Source: Methylocapsa sp. S129 (GTDB taxonomy: Bacteria; Pseudomonadota; Alphaproteobacteria; Rhizobiales; Beijerinckiaceae). Taken from it: a stretch of DNA of 64,000 bases. The stretch lies in assembly GCF_009765995.1 (NCBI RefSeq), contig NZ_LMUI01000016.1:1-64000 (forward strand), written 5' to 3'. Made by a program: the position numbers and the translations under genes. The notes under the pieces are model-generated. The model was given only the letters and a program-made list of their open reading frames with translations. It was not told the DNA's origin and searched no databases. Shown in pieces: positions 40,049 to 50,036 of this stretch (position 1 is its first letter; each line of letters begins with the position of its first letter).

Positions 40049-40585
40049 ATGAACGTTGACGCCGTTTCGATCGGCAAGAACCCGCCTTACGAAGTCAATG
40101 TCGTCATCGAAGTGCCGATCGGCGGCGAGCCGATCAAATATGAGATGGACAAGAAGATCGGCGCGCTCGTCGTCGACCGGTTTCTCTATACGTCGATGCG
40201 CTACCCCGGCAATTACGGCTTCATCCCCCATACGCTGTCGGACGATGGCGACCCCTGCGACGTGATCGTGGCCAATACGCGCGCGATCATTCCCGGGGCC
40301 ATTATGAGCTGCAAGATCGTCGGCGTGTTGCTGATGGAGGACGAGGCGGGCGGCGACGAAAAGCTTCTCGCCGTGCCTTCCGCCAAACTCACGCAGCGTT
40401 ATGCGAAAATCGAGAATTATGTCGATCTGCCCGAAATCACACTCAAGCAGATCGAGCATTTCTTCGCCCATTACAAGGATCTGGAGCCCAACAAATGGGT
40501 CAAGATCACGCGCTGGGGCGACGCAGCCGAAGCGCATTCGCTTGTTCTGGCGGGGATCGAACGCGCCAAAGCCAAGGCGAAATAG
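40049..40585 (+). CDS. ppa: Inorganic pyrophosphatase
   Basis: 178 residues, family I soluble pyrophosphatase. It hydrolyses pyrophosphate to drive biosynthesis. Metal-binding and signature residues are seen in [47 protein letters not shown] and KLLAVP. Length matches E. coli Ppa (176). Probably co-transcribed with the following cupin gene (32 bp gap). Confidence 0.97.
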   Translation: MNVDAVSIGKNPPYEVNVVIEVPIGGEPIKYEMDKKIGALVVDRFLYTSMRYPGNYGFIPHTLSDDGDPCDVIVANTRAIIPGAIMSCKIVGVLLMEDEAGGDEKLLAVPSAKLTQRYAKIENYVDLPEITLKQIEHFFAHYKDLEPNKWVKITRWGDAAEAHSLVLAGIERAKAKAK

Positions 40586-40617
40586 CGGCTGATGTCGAAA
40601 TTGTCCGAGGCCGCCTG

Positions 40618-41298
40618 ATGCGCCGCTCCTTCATCGACGCCCGCATCGACGCGATGCTGGCTTTATGCGATCGCCACAGCTTCAAGCTGCCCCCTTTCGC
40701 ACTATGGGACGAGGCGCGCTATCGCGCCCAACCCGTGTCGGCTCAGCGCATCAACGCGGCGGGGCTCGGCTGGAATGTCGTGGAATTCGCACCCGGCGCC
40801 TATCGCGAACAAGGCCTCACGCTCTTCACGACGCGCATGGGCGATTGGCGCGGCCTCGCCACGGGCGGCGGCCGGCTTTATGCCGAAAAGGCGATGATGG
40901 CGGAAGACGGACAGCGCGCGCCGCATCACTTCCACATCGTCAAGACCGAAGACATTTTGAACCGCGGCGGCGCGCGATTCGTCGTCGAATTGTTCAAGGT
41001 CGACGCGCAAGGCGTTCGGCTCGATGAACATTTCAAAGTGCTGAAAGATGCTGAAATGCTCGATTTGGCGCCGGGCGCGCGCGTTTCGCTGGAGCCCGGC
41101 GAAAGCCTGACGCTCGAACCCTTTGTCGCCCATTCCTTCTGGGCCGAGGGCGGCGCGGTCCTCGCTGGCGAAATATCGCTCGTCAACGACGATGCGACCG
41201 ATAATTATTTCCTGCCGCCGCTCGCGCCCTTTGCTCGAATCGAAGAGGACGCGCCGATGCGTTACGTCACAGTGCGCGATCACGCGAAGTTTGTTTGA
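40618..41298 (+). CDS. D-lyxose isomerase-like cupin protein
   Basis: 226 residues from ATG 40618. The frame opens earlier inside ppa. The cupin barrel has His/Glu metal ligands: PHHFHIVKTEDILNRGGARFVVELF and PFVAHSFWAEGG. The pattern FAPGAYREQGLTLFTTRMGDW and APHHFH...TEDI is that of the D-lyxose ketol-isomerase family (YdaE). It may isomerise a pentose; a nucleoside hydrolase, which releases ribose, lies convergently next to it. Confidence 0.8.
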   Translation: MRRSFIDARIDAMLALCDRHSFKLPPFALWDEARYRAQPVSAQRINAAGLGWNVVEFAPGAYREQGLTLFTTRMGDWRGLATGGGRLYAEKAMMAEDGQRAPHHFHIVKTEDILNRGGARFVVELFKVDAQGVRLDEHFKVLKDAEMLDLAPGARVSLEPGESLTLEPFVAHSFWAEGGAVLAGEISLVNDDATDNYFLPPLAPFARIEEDAPMRYVTVRDHAKFV

Positions 41299-41306
41299 GG
41301 TGGAAT

Positions 41307-42290
41307 CTACCGCCGCGCCAATCTCTCCATCGCGGCGATGAAATCCTCGATCATCCGCTCCGCCCGCACGCCGACCGCCACTTGCGCATTGGGCTTGCGC
41401 CGCCAGACGCCGCGCCAGTCGGCGAGCGTCATGCCATTGGCCAGCGTTCCCGTGGTTTCGACATCGACCGCGACGGCCGCGGTGTCGATCAGCGTCGGAT
41501 CGATCGCCGCCGCGATGGCGAGCGGATCGTGCATGACGAAATAGCGGCGGCCCTCGCGTTTTTCGACGCGCTCGAAATAATGCCTCGTTGAATCCTGGAG
41601 AAATTGCAGAAGGGCGGGGGCGTGAGCCGCGCCTTCGCAGCGGCGCGCAAGATCCCTCAAATGTTCCGGCAGGAGCAGGGTCTGGCGCGTGACGTCGAGG
41701 CCGACTGCGACAAGCGGCGCGGAGCCCTCGCCGCCGAAGCTTTGAAAGACGATGCGCGCCGCCTCCGGATCATGCCAGATGTTGAACTCCGCCGCCGGCG
41801 TGGTGTTGCCGCCCTCCTTGAAAGCGCCGCCCATCAGCACTAGGCGCTTCAACAGTTTAGGCAATTCGGGTTCGCGCATCAGCGCCACCGCGACATTGGT
41901 GAGCGGGCCGGTGGCGATGAGGACGATCTCGCCAGCATGAGCTTTGGCCGCCGCGACGATTTCGTCGATCGCGTTGCCGGCATTCGCCGCGACGGCCGGT
42001 TCGGGCAGAATCGCATTGCCGAGCCCCGAGCCGCCATGAATTTCGCTCGCATCCTCCGGCTCCCGCATGATCGGGCGCGCGCAGCCTGGCCAGACCGGAA
42101 TCTCGGGGCGCCCCGCCAGCGCCAGAACGGCGCGTGTGTTGCGCGTCGCGCGCGTGAGATCGACATTGCCCGCGACCGTCGAGACGCCGAGGATCGTCGC
42201 CTGCGGCGCGGCGCAGGCGTAGAGCAGGCCAAGCGCATCGTCGATGCCGGTGTCGACATCGAGGATGAGAAGGGTTTTGGCGTCGGGCAT
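41307..42290 (-). CDS. Inosine/uridine-preferring nucleoside hydrolase
   Basis: 327 residues from ATG 42290, with GAGG just upstream; the longer frame (to 42404) is not homologous. Calcium/ribose-binding Asp cluster DVDTGIDDALGLL is at the N terminus, with GNVDLTRATRNTRAVL, TGPLTNVAVAL and the late VMHDPLAIAAAIDP, all family features. It splits nucleosides into base and ribose. Convergent with the cupin gene (stop to stop 8 bp). Confidence 0.94.
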   Translation of the reverse strand: MPDAKTLLILDVDTGIDDALGLLYACAAPQATILGVSTVAGNVDLTRATRNTRAVLALAGRPEIPVWPGCARPIMREPEDASEIHGGSGLGNAILPEPAVAANAGNAIDEIVAAAKAHAGEIVLIATGPLTNVAVALMREPELPKLLKRLVLMGGAFKEGGNTTPAAEFNIWHDPEAARIVFQSFGGEGSAPLVAVGLDVTRQTLLLPEHLRDLARRCEGAAHAPALLQFLQDSTRHYFERVEKREGRRYFVMHDPLAIAAAIDPTLIDTAAVAVDVETTGTLANGMTLADWRGVWRRKPNAQVAVGVRAERMIEDFIAAMERLARR

Positions 42291-42403
42291 CGGAAACCTC
42301 TGGGTGGGAAACGTCGATTTGGCTGACGGGCGGGAATGTCTTATCAAGGCCTTCTGGCGGACGAAGCTCGCTTTTGTCGTGGCCCAACCTGTGGAATGGG
42401 TCA

Positions 42404-43819
42404 ATGCTTCAAACCGTCGAAACTGACAATACCCGCGCAGCGTCTTCGCGCCCGTGGTTCGCGCGCGAAGCCGCCGCGATGCTGGCGTTGAGCTGGCCGC
42501 TCATTGTCGCCAATGTCGCACAAAGCGCGATGACGACGACCGATCTGATGATGCTGGGCTGGCTGTCGCCCAAGGCGCTTGCCGCTGGCGCGCTCGGTTA
42601 CAATCTGTTCCTGCCTCTGCTGCTGTTTGGGATCGGGCTGATTGGCGCCGCCGCGCCGATCGTCGCCAGCCTTGTCGGCGCCAATGCCGATGATGTCGCC
42701 GGGCCGCGCCTCGCGGCTCATCAAGCGTTCATCAGCGCGATCGCCGTGGCTTTGCCGATGTGGGCGTTGCTGTGGAATGCGCAAAGCATTCTGATCGCAT
42801 TTGGCCAGGAGCCGGATCTCGCCGCGCAAGCGGCGATCTATCTGCACGGCTTGCAATGGGCGCTGGCGCCCGCCTTTCTGTTCTTCGCAGCGCGTTCGGT
42901 TTTCTCTGCGCTCAATCGAACCGGCCCGACGCTGCTTGCCGGCGTGCTGGCGGTTGGCGTCAATGCAGCCGCCAATTACCTGCTGATTTTCGGCAAGCTC
43001 GGCCTCCCGGCACTCGGCATATTCGGTTCGGGCCTCGCCACGTTCTTGTCGCAATGCTTCATGCTGCTGGTGCTCATCTCTTACGCCTTCATCGATCCGC
43101 ACCTGGCGCGCTACAGGCTGTTCAGCAGTGTCTGGCGGATCGACTGGCGCAAGCTTGGGCAATTGTGGCGGCTCGGAGCGCCGATCGGTCTGACCATCAC
43201 ATTCGAGATCACGATCTTCGCTGCGTCGGTGTTCCTCATGGGTCTGATCGGCGCGGCGGCGCTCGAAGCCCATGCGGTGGTCTTTCAGATCGTCTCATTG
43301 GCCTTCATGATTCCGCTGGGCCTCAGCCAGGCGGCGACGGTGCGGGTCGGCCATGCCTTCGGCGCGTGCGATCGCGTGAACGTGTCGCGTTCGGGCTGGA
43401 CAGCGCTGACGATCGGCCTTGGTTTCATGGTTCTATCCGCCTCGACGATGCTGCTGTTTCCAAAATTCCTGTTGTCGGGCTTCATTGATGTCGACGCGCC
43501 GGCCAATGCCGAAACCGTCGAACGCGCAGGCGCCTTTCTGCGCGTCGCGGCTTTGTTCCAGATATTCGACGGCGCGCAGGCGGTGGCGGCAGGCATGCTG
43601 CGCGGCGTGCATGATGCGCGCGCGCCGATGCTCATCGCTCTATTCGGCTATTGGGGCATCGGCCTGCCGGTCGGCGCGCTGCTCGCCTTCGAAACATCGC
43701 TGGCGGGTGTGGGACTGTGGATCGGACTGGCTTGCGGTCTCGCCTGCGTCTCAGTCCTGCTTCTGGTGCGATGGCGCTTGCGGGAGAAGGCGGGATTCTT
43801 CAAGGAGGCGGTCTCGTGA
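42404..43819 (+). CDS. MATE-family multidrug/cation efflux transporter
   Basis: 471 residues from ATG 42404; a TTG start at 42374 is possible. Twelve hydrophobic segments. The first half has LALSWPLIVANVAQSAMTTTDLMMLGWLSPKALAAGALGYN and GIGLIGAAAPIVAS, typical of NorM/DinF-type proteins that exchange Na+ or H+ for cationic drugs. The second half is a similar bundle. It lies alone beyond the nucleoside hydrolase gene, facing it. Confidence 0.95.
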   Translation: MLQTVETDNTRAASSRPWFAREAAAMLALSWPLIVANVAQSAMTTTDLMMLGWLSPKALAAGALGYNLFLPLLLFGIGLIGAAAPIVASLVGANADDVAGPRLAAHQAFISAIAVALPMWALLWNAQSILIAFGQEPDLAAQAAIYLHGLQWALAPAFLFFAARSVFSALNRTGPTLLAGVLAVGVNAAANYLLIFGKLGLPALGIFGSGLATFLSQCFMLLVLISYAFIDPHLARYRLFSSVWRIDWRKLGQLWRLGAPIGLTITFEITIFAASVFLMGLIGAAALEAHAVVFQIVSLAFMIPLGLSQAATVRVGHAFGACDRVNVSRSGWTALTIGLGFMVLSASTMLLFPKFLLSGFIDVDAPANAETVERAGAFLRVAALFQIFDGAQAVAAGMLRGVHDARAPMLIALFGYWGIGLPVGALLAFETSLAGVGLWIGLACGLACVSVLLLVRWRLREKAGFFKEAVS

Positions 43820-43878
43820 GCCGGGAAGACGGCGCCTCGATAGTCTAAAATAGAATCCTGACCCGCTCCGACGCGGCC

Positions 43879-44574
43879 TTAATGAATTTCGCCGGCCCGT
43901 TTCAGCGCCTCCCGCATCTTGGCGCTGGTGAAGCCTGGGGCGCGGGCCACATCCAGGATCGCCTTTTCGCGACGCGCAACAAGCTCTATCGCATCGGGCA
44001 GCTTCTTTACTGCTTCTGCGGGAATGATGACGGCGCCATGGAAATCGGCGTGGATCACATCGTCATCCCTGGCGAGCATGCCGAAGACATTCACCTCGCA
44101 GCGCATCTGGACCATATGCACATGAGCGTGGCTCGGGCCGATGCGGCCGCCGATGATCTGAAAGCCGGCGGCGATCATATCGAGGTCGCGGAACGATCCA
44201 TTGGTGACGCAGCCCAATACGCCCAGTCCCCAATGGACGGTGGACTGGACTTCGCCCCAGAACGCGCCGTAGCCCGGACGATCGTCGATGTCCTGCAGCA
44301 CCGCGATCGTGGGTAGATCGGCGGCGGCGACATAGTCGTACCAATCCTCGCGCGACGGGATTGGTCCGCGCGGCTTCTCTTTCGCGCGGATGAGGCCGGT
44401 CCGCGCCACGCCGACGATCGGCGGCAGCTTGCGATCGACGGCGATCATCGGCTCGACGGTAAAGCCGATGGCGCGCCGTTCGGGCGCCACGAGTTCGAGC
44501 CCATTGCAGATCGTTGGCGTATCCCAGCGCTTGAGAATTTCGAGATCCGCAGCGGTGAAATGCCTTGTCGTCAT
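43879..44574 (-). CDS. RraA-like / HMG-aldolase-family protein
   Basis: 231 residues. RraA-type fold (beta-alpha-beta trimer): WDTPTICNGLELV, GYGAFWGEVQSTVHWGLGVLGCVTNGSFRDLDMI, and HMVQMRCEVNVFGMLARDDDVIHADFHGAVIIPAE. GCVTNGSFRD and DDDVIHAD hold the Arg/Asp residues used as metal site in the HMG/CHA aldolases of this family. Some members act as aldolases, others as RNase E inhibitors. Downstream end of the amide island, 96 bp after the amidase gene; its role there is unknown. Confidence 0.85.
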   Translation of the reverse strand: MTTRHFTAADLEILKRWDTPTICNGLELVAPERRAIGFTVEPMIAVDRKLPPIVGVARTGLIRAKEKPRGPIPSREDWYDYVAAADLPTIAVLQDIDDRPGYGAFWGEVQSTVHWGLGVLGCVTNGSFRDLDMIAAGFQIIGGRIGPSHAHVHMVQMRCEVNVFGMLARDDDVIHADFHGAVIIPAEAVKKLPDAIELVARREKAILDVARAPGFTSAKMREALKRAGEIH

Positions 44575-44670
44575 GAGAAATTCCTGCCGAAAAAAGCGAG
44601 GCCGGGGAAGAGCTGACTTAAGGAATATCGCATCGCCGCTCTGGCCGCCACGCAGAACCAGCCGCGACGA

Positions 44671-46110
44671 TCACGTCGTCGCGATCGATGGCCTGCGGTC
44701 GGCCCATGGACGCGCCTGCTCCAACAGGGCGCCGAGCCGCAGGATGTCGCCGTCGCTATGACGAGGGCCGATAATCTGGACGCTCGTCGGCAAGCCGTCC
44801 TGCGCCCAGCCCGATGGAACGGAAAGGGCGGGATGGCCGGTGAGGTTGAAGGGATAGACGAATCCGGTCAGGTGCGGCTGCGCAGGCCCGATCCCTTCGC
44901 CGTCGATCTCCACAACGCCCGAGGCGCCATTGAAATCGGCGGCGAGCGCGGTGCGGGTCAATGTCGGCGAGACCAGGAAATCGTATGTCTCGAACAGGCC
45001 CTGGACGGCGCGAAACAAACGCGTGCGCGCCGCGATCGCCTTGATGTAAGCGGCGATGTCGTATTTCTTGCCCGCGGCGACATAGGCCCGCAAAACGTGG
45101 TCGGTCTGGTCGCCGAAACGCTCAACCACTGCACCCAGATTATTGGCGATGGAGCAGAGATACAGCACCCGCTGGTCGTCTGATATCCAATCGACTTCAG
45201 CGATCACTTCTTCGACATCGGCGCCCAGATCGTTCAGTGCGCCAAGAGAATCTTTCGTGTTTTTCACGACATCGGCTGAAACAGCCTTGTTGGCGGCGCG
45301 GCTGAGATAGCCGATGCGCAGGCCGGACAGATTTTGCGACAAGAGCGCGGGTGAAATCTGGCCTAATGGAGCCGCATTCACGGTCCAGGGGTCCATCGGG
45401 TCGGCGCCCGCCATCGCCGCCTGCATGATCGCGGCATCGGCCACCGTTCGCGTCAGCGGGCCCGCTGCGACGACATTGCCGAACGCATCGCGCGCTTCTT
45501 GATAGGGCACGGCTCCTGTCGTGCCTTTGAGGCCGACAAGGCCGCAGCACGCCGCGGGGATGCGCGTCGATCCCGCGCCATCGCTGCCAAGGCCGATCGG
45601 GCCGAGACCCGAGGCGACGGCGGCTGCCGCGCCGCCGCTTGAGCCTCCCGGCGTGCGTTCGAGATTCCAGGGGTTGCGCGTCGTGCCGAAGATCGGCGCG
45701 TCGGTTTGACCTTTGATGCCGAATTCGGGCGTCGTCGTTTTGCCGATCATGATGGCGCCGGCCGCGCGCAGCCGGGTGACCAGGATATCGTCGCGGTCGG
45801 GGACATTGTCGGTGAAAGCGATCGACCCGAAAGTGGTGCGAACGCCCTTGGTCGGAATCAGGTCCTTGATGCTGACGGGAACGCCATGCAGCGGGCCGAG
45901 CTTTTGCCCTGACATGACCGCCTGCTCCGCGGCTTTCGCGCCTTCGCGCGCATGATCGGCCGTCACCGTCACGAAGCAATTGAGTTTGGGTTGCAGACGC
46001 TCGACGGCCGCCAGAACCGTATCCATATATTCGACGGGCGATAGCTTCTTGCGGCGGATTAGGGCGGCAGCGGTAATCGCCGGCATGAAGAGAAGGTCAG
46101 TATTCGCCAT
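44671..46110 (-). CDS. Amidase-signature family amidase
   Basis: 479 residues. The catalytic Ser-Ser-Lys triad is Lys82 (VSIKDLIP), Ser157 (GGSSGGAAAAV) and Ser181 (SDGAGSTRIP), the nucleophile. It hydrolyses a carboxamide to acid and ammonia or amine. No signal peptide, so it acts in the cytoplasm on an imported compound. It is 43 bp after the dppF-like gene, so it probably belongs to the transporter operon. Could also be a GatA-like paralogue, but no gatB or gatC is near. Confidence 0.93.
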   Translation of the reverse strand: MANTDLLFMPAITAAALIRRKKLSPVEYMDTVLAAVERLQPKLNCFVTVTADHAREGAKAAEQAVMSGQKLGPLHGVPVSIKDLIPTKGVRTTFGSIAFTDNVPDRDDILVTRLRAAGAIMIGKTTTPEFGIKGQTDAPIFGTTRNPWNLERTPGGSSGGAAAAVASGLGPIGLGSDGAGSTRIPAACCGLVGLKGTTGAVPYQEARDAFGNVVAAGPLTRTVADAAIMQAAMAGADPMDPWTVNAAPLGQISPALLSQNLSGLRIGYLSRAANKAVSADVVKNTKDSLGALNDLGADVEEVIAEVDWISDDQRVLYLCSIANNLGAVVERFGDQTDHVLRAYVAAGKKYDIAAYIKAIAARTRLFRAVQGLFETYDFLVSPTLTRTALAADFNGASGVVEIDGEGIGPAQPHLTGFVYPFNLTGHPALSVPSGWAQDGLPTSVQIIGPRHSDGDILRLGALLEQARPWADRRPSIATT

Positions 46111-46153
46111 GATTGAGCAGCCTTGCAGGTTGGAAAAGTTGGAAGAGGGCGGC

Positions 46154-47125
46154 TTAGAGGGTTTCGTAGAGGTGACAGGCGGTTTGGCGGCCGGGCGCCG
46201 TCTCGCGAAGCCTGGGCTCTTCGACCTGGCAGCGCGGCATGGCGTGAGGGCATCGCGTATGAAATCGGCAGCCCGGCGGCGGCGCGAGCAGGCTGGGAAC
46301 TTCGCCGCCGATCACCGGGCCTCTCACCCGTGCGGGATCAGGGCGGGGAACGGCGTCAAGCAGCGCCTGCGTATAGGGGTGCTGTGGCTGCTCGTAGAGC
46401 GCGTCCTTCGAAGCTATCTCGACGATCGAACCGGCGTAGATGACGGCGACGCGTTGGGCGACGGCGCGGACCACCGCAAGATCGTGGGCGATGAAGAGGT
46501 AGCCGATCCCGAATTTCGTTTGCAGGTCCATCAACAGATTGACGACCTGCGCCTGCATCGAGACGTCGAGCGCCGATACGGGTTCGTCGCAGACGATGAA
46601 GCCGGGCTCGAGCGCGAGCGCGCGGGCGATGACGATCCGCTGCCGCTGGCCGCCGGAAAATTCATGCGGAAACCGCTCAGCGGCGTCGCGGGGCAGGCCG
46701 ACCATCTCAAGTAGTTCTTTGACGCGATGGCTCCTGTCGCGACGCGTATGCGCGCCGGCGATGTCGATCGGCTCGGCGATGGAATCGCCCACGCGCATGC
46801 GCGGATTGAGCGCCGCATGCGGGTCCTGGAACACGAATTGGACGCGCGATCGCACGGCGGCGAGATTCGCCTTGCGCTCGGGTCCCGTGATCGTGCGGCC
46901 GAACAGTTTGACCGAACCTCCCGTCGGCTCGAACAGCCCGACTAGGATGCGTCCGGCAGTGGATTTGCCGGAGCCCGATTCGCCGACCAGGCCCAGCGTC
47001 TCGCCGCGGCCGACATCGAACGACAGCTTGCGTAGAACCTGCAGCGTGGTCCGCCGCGCACGCGCCTTGCCGACGTTGAAGGCCATATCGAGATCGCGCA
47101 CTTCGACGAGAGCGTCGTCAGCCAT
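46154..47125 (-). CDS. Dipeptide/oligopeptide ABC transporter ATPase DppF/OppF-like
   Basis: 323 residues from ATG 47125 (ATGA overlap with the preceding ATPase). Walker A GESGSGKSTA, Q-loop FQDPHAALNPRMRVGD, signature EFSGGQRQR, Walker B GFIVCDEPVSALD. The C-terminal oligopeptide-ABC domain with the CxxHAMPRC-type iron-sulfur-like cysteine cluster (RFHTRCPHAMPRC) is typical of Opp/Dpp ATPases. Works with the next four genes. Confidence 0.95.
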   Translation of the reverse strand: MADDALVEVRDLDMAFNVGKARARRTTLQVLRKLSFDVGRGETLGLVGESGSGKSTAGRILVGLFEPTGGSVKLFGRTITGPERKANLAAVRSRVQFVFQDPHAALNPRMRVGDSIAEPIDIAGAHTRRDRSHRVKELLEMVGLPRDAAERFPHEFSGGQRQRIVIARALALEPGFIVCDEPVSALDVSMQAQVVNLLMDLQTKFGIGYLFIAHDLAVVRAVAQRVAVIYAGSIVEIASKDALYEQPQHPYTQALLDAVPRPDPARVRGPVIGGEVPSLLAPPPGCRFHTRCPHAMPRCQVEEPRLRETAPGRQTACHLYETL

Positions 47126-48111
47126 CAGGTTAAGTCCGCGGCGCGGGTGCGGGGCGTGCAGCGCAGGCGATGCCCGTCGGCGATCGCAATCAGCCGCGGC
47201 GGCGCTGTGCGGCAAATCGGCTCGGAATGCGCGCAGCGCGGACCGAAGCGACAGCCATCAATTGTTTCGTCTGGATCGGGAATGCGGCCGGGTATGGCGT
47301 AGAGCCGCGCGGCGCCTCCGTCCAGCGCCGGCATGGAGGCCATCAGGCCTTCCGTATAGGGATGGCGCGGCGACTGGAAGAGAACATCGACCGGCGCATC
47401 CTCGACGATGCGGCCCGCGTACATCACGATGACGCGTCGGGCGAATTCTGCGATCACGCCGAGATCGTGCGAGATCAACATCACGGCCATCCCGAGTTCG
47501 GCGCGCAAGTCGCGCAGCAGTTCGAGGATTTGCGCCTGGATCGTTACGTCGAGCGCGGTTGTCGGTTCATCGGCGATCAACAGACGCGGGCGGCAGGCGA
47601 TGGCGATGGCGATCATCACGCGTTGGCGCATCCCTCCCGACAACCGGTGCGGATATTCGTCAACGCGCCGCGCCGCGTCCGGGATGCGCACGAGGTCAAG
47701 CAATTCGATAGCTTTCTTGCGCGCCGCGGCGCGCGACATGCCCTGATGCAGGCGCAAGGATTCAGAGATCTGGTCGCAGATCGTTAGGACCGGATTGAGC
47801 GACGACATCGGATCCTGGAACACCATGGCGATGTCGCGTCCGCGAATGCGGCGCAGGTCGCGCTCGGACGCCTGCAGCAGATCGCGGCCGGCATAGGAGA
47901 TGGCGCCTGTCGAATATCTTGCGGCGCCGCGCGCGTGCAGCCGCAGGATCGAAAGCGCCGTGACGCTCTTGCCGCTGCCCGATTCGCCAACCACGCCCAC
48001 GCATTCGCCTTCCGCAATATCGAAAGAAACGCCTTCGACGGCGTTGGCCCAACCGCGATCGGTGCGAAATTGCACGGTCAGGTCGTCAATCGAAACCAGC
48101 GGAGAGGCCAT
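47125..48111 (-). CDS. Dipeptide/oligopeptide ABC transporter ATPase DppD/OppD-like
   Basis: 328 residues. Walker A GESGSGKSVTAL, Q-loop FQDPMSSLNPVLTICD, signature RLSGGMRQR, Walker B RLLIADEPTTALD, H-loop LISHDLG. The C-terminal cysteine motif CRFGPRCAHSEPIC is present. Partner of the second ATPase, which it overlaps by 1 bp in the ATGA arrangement. Confidence 0.95.
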   Translation of the reverse strand: MASPLVSIDDLTVQFRTDRGWANAVEGVSFDIAEGECVGVVGESGSGKSVTALSILRLHARGAARYSTGAISYAGRDLLQASERDLRRIRGRDIAMVFQDPMSSLNPVLTICDQISESLRLHQGMSRAAARKKAIELLDLVRIPDAARRVDEYPHRLSGGMRQRVMIAIAIACRPRLLIADEPTTALDVTIQAQILELLRDLRAELGMAVMLISHDLGVIAEFARRVIVMYAGRIVEDAPVDVLFQSPRHPYTEGLMASMPALDGGAARLYAIPGRIPDPDETIDGCRFGPRCAHSEPICRTAPPRLIAIADGHRLRCTPRTRAADLT

Positions 48112-48112
48112 G

Positions 48113-48997
48113 TCAGCCCCGTCCTTTCAGGCGCGGATCCAAGATATCGCGCAGGCCGTCCCCCAGCAGATTGAGCCCGAGCGCAGCCAGACTGATCCCG
48201 AGGCCCGGAAACAGCATCACCCACCACGCCTCTGTCGCATAGTCTCTCCCTTCCGCGATGATATTGCCCCAACTGGGCGTCGGCGGCTGGACGCCGACGC
48301 CCAGGAAGCTGAGCGCGGCTTCCGCCAGAATGGCGTAAGCGAAGACGAAGGTGACATGCACGATCAGCGGACTGATGCTGTTGGGCAGGATATGGCGGAC
48401 CATGATCCGGATGTTGGACGCGCCGGCAATGCGCGCGGCCTCCACATAGTCGAGTTCCCGCACGACCAGGGCGGAGGCGCGCACGATGCGCACGCCCGCC
48501 GGCACATAGGCGACGGTGAGCGCGATGATGACGCTCTCCATACGCGGCCCCAACGCCGCCGTGACGCCCAGCGCCAGCAAGATGGCGGGGAACGACATCA
48601 GCGCGTCCATCACGCGCATCAGAATCGCATCGAGCCGGCGAAACTGCGCTGCGAGAATGCCAATGACCGCGCCAAACAGTCCCGACATGGCGGCGACGGC
48701 GAGACCGATCCAAAGCGAAACGCGCGCCCCATAGAGAACGCGCGTGAAAATATCGCGGCCGAAATTGTCGGTCCCGAACGGAAAAGCTTCGGAAGGCGGC
48801 TTGAAGCGAAACCGTACTTTCATGCTCGACGGATCGACGCCCGTGATGACGGGCGCGAAGATCGCCGCCAGAGTCAGCAGCGCGACAAGAATCAGGCCGA
48901 CCTGAAAGGAGCGGTGTCCCGCCAGCCGGCGCAGCAGCACAAATCGCCGGCGTGGCGCAAGCGATCCTGAAATCGAACCCGCCGCGATGTCAGTCAT
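48113..48997 (-). CDS. Dipeptide/oligopeptide ABC transporter permease DppC/OppC-like
   Basis: 294 residues from ATG 48997; the longer frame overlaps the permease before it by 68 bp. OppC-type motifs: [26 protein letters not shown], the EAA loop [21 protein letters not shown], and [18 protein letters not shown] near the C terminus. About six membrane segments. It overlaps the upstream dppB-like gene by eight bases. Confidence 0.95.
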   Translation of the reverse strand: MTDIAAGSISGSLAPRRRFVLLRRLAGHRSFQVGLILVALLTLAAIFAPVITGVDPSSMKVRFRFKPPSEAFPFGTDNFGRDIFTRVLYGARVSLWIGLAVAAMSGLFGAVIGILAAQFRRLDAILMRVMDALMSFPAILLALGVTAALGPRMESVIIALTVAYVPAGVRIVRASALVVRELDYVEAARIAGASNIRIMVRHILPNSISPLIVHVTFVFAYAILAEAALSFLGVGVQPPTPSWGNIIAEGRDYATEAWWVMLFPGLGISLAALGLNLLGDGLRDILDPRLKGRG

Positions 48998-49934
48998 ATC
49001 GCACCCGCGGATCCGCGAATGTGTAAAGCAGGTCGACAGCCAGATTGATTGCGACAAAGGCGAAGCCGTAGATCAGCATCACGCCCTGCACCAGGGGATA
49101 ATCGCGCGCCAATATGCCTTGCACCACCAAACGGCCGACGCCGGGCAAGGCGAAGACTTGCTCGATCACCACGGACCCCCCGATCGCGGTCGAAAGCAAA
49201 ATGCCGATCGCCGTAATGATCAGGATCAGGGCGTTGCGGAAGGCATGCTTGCCAACCGTCGTCCATTCGCTCAGGCCCTTGGATCGGGCGGTTCGGATGA
49301 AATCCTGGCTCAGCACGTCAAGCATCGCCGAACGGGTCATGCGCGCGAGAAAGCCGATCTGGAAGAGAGACAGCATGACCGCCGGCAGAACCAGCGACCG
49401 CAGCCAAAGCCCGGGATCGTGAGAGAATTCCACGTATCCGCTGGTCGGAAACCACCGCAGAATCACGCTGAACAGAATCACCGAAAGAATGGCGATCCAG
49501 AACGCCGGGACCGAGACGCCGATAAGGGCGACCGTCATGACGAACGAGTCGATCCAGGTCTGGCGATAATAAGCTGCGATTGCGCCCGCGAAGATCCCGA
49601 TCGGCAGCGTGATGGCGATCGATAGTCCGGCCAATGACAATGTCACCGGCAGACGCTCGCCCATCGCGGAAAGAACGCTCTGGTTCAGCACCAGCGATGC
49701 GCCGAAATTGCCGTGCGCCAGGTGGACGAACCAGATGCCTAATTGCTCGATGAGCGGCCGGTCGAGCCCGAGATTATGGCGGACGGCTTCAATGGCTTCT
49801 GGAGAGGCCTGATCGCCGGCGATCACCACGGCCGGATCGCCCGGCAGCAGATTGATCAACAGAAAAGCCAGGATCGACACAATGACGATCACCGGCGCCG
49901 CCTGCAGAATCCTAAGCGCGATCAGCCGCGCCAT
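48990..49934 (-). CDS. Dipeptide/oligopeptide ABC transporter permease DppB/OppB-like
   Basis: 314 residues, six membrane segments. [17 protein letters not shown] at the N terminus and the EAA loop ([25 protein letters not shown]) are typical, as is [20 protein letters not shown]. First permease of the operon, about 100 bp after the binding-protein gene. Confidence 0.95.
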   Translation of the reverse strand: MARLIALRILQAAPVIVIVSILAFLLINLLPGDPAVVIAGDQASPEAIEAVRHNLGLDRPLIEQLGIWFVHLAHGNFGASLVLNQSVLSAMGERLPVTLSLAGLSIAITLPIGIFAGAIAAYYRQTWIDSFVMTVALIGVSVPAFWIAILSVILFSVILRWFPTSGYVEFSHDPGLWLRSLVLPAVMLSLFQIGFLARMTRSAMLDVLSQDFIRTARSKGLSEWTTVGKHAFRNALILIITAIGILLSTAIGGSVVIEQVFALPGVGRLVVQGILARDYPLVQGVMLIYGFAFVAINLAVDLLYTFADPRVRYD

Positions 49935-50036
49935 GAGCGCCTCGCTCTTCCGTTGTCGTCGCCGCGGTTCGCAAATCTTTCGGCGAAGATCAGAACTCTA
50001 GGAAACCGCTCTTGCCTTCACGCCGAAATCGTCCGT

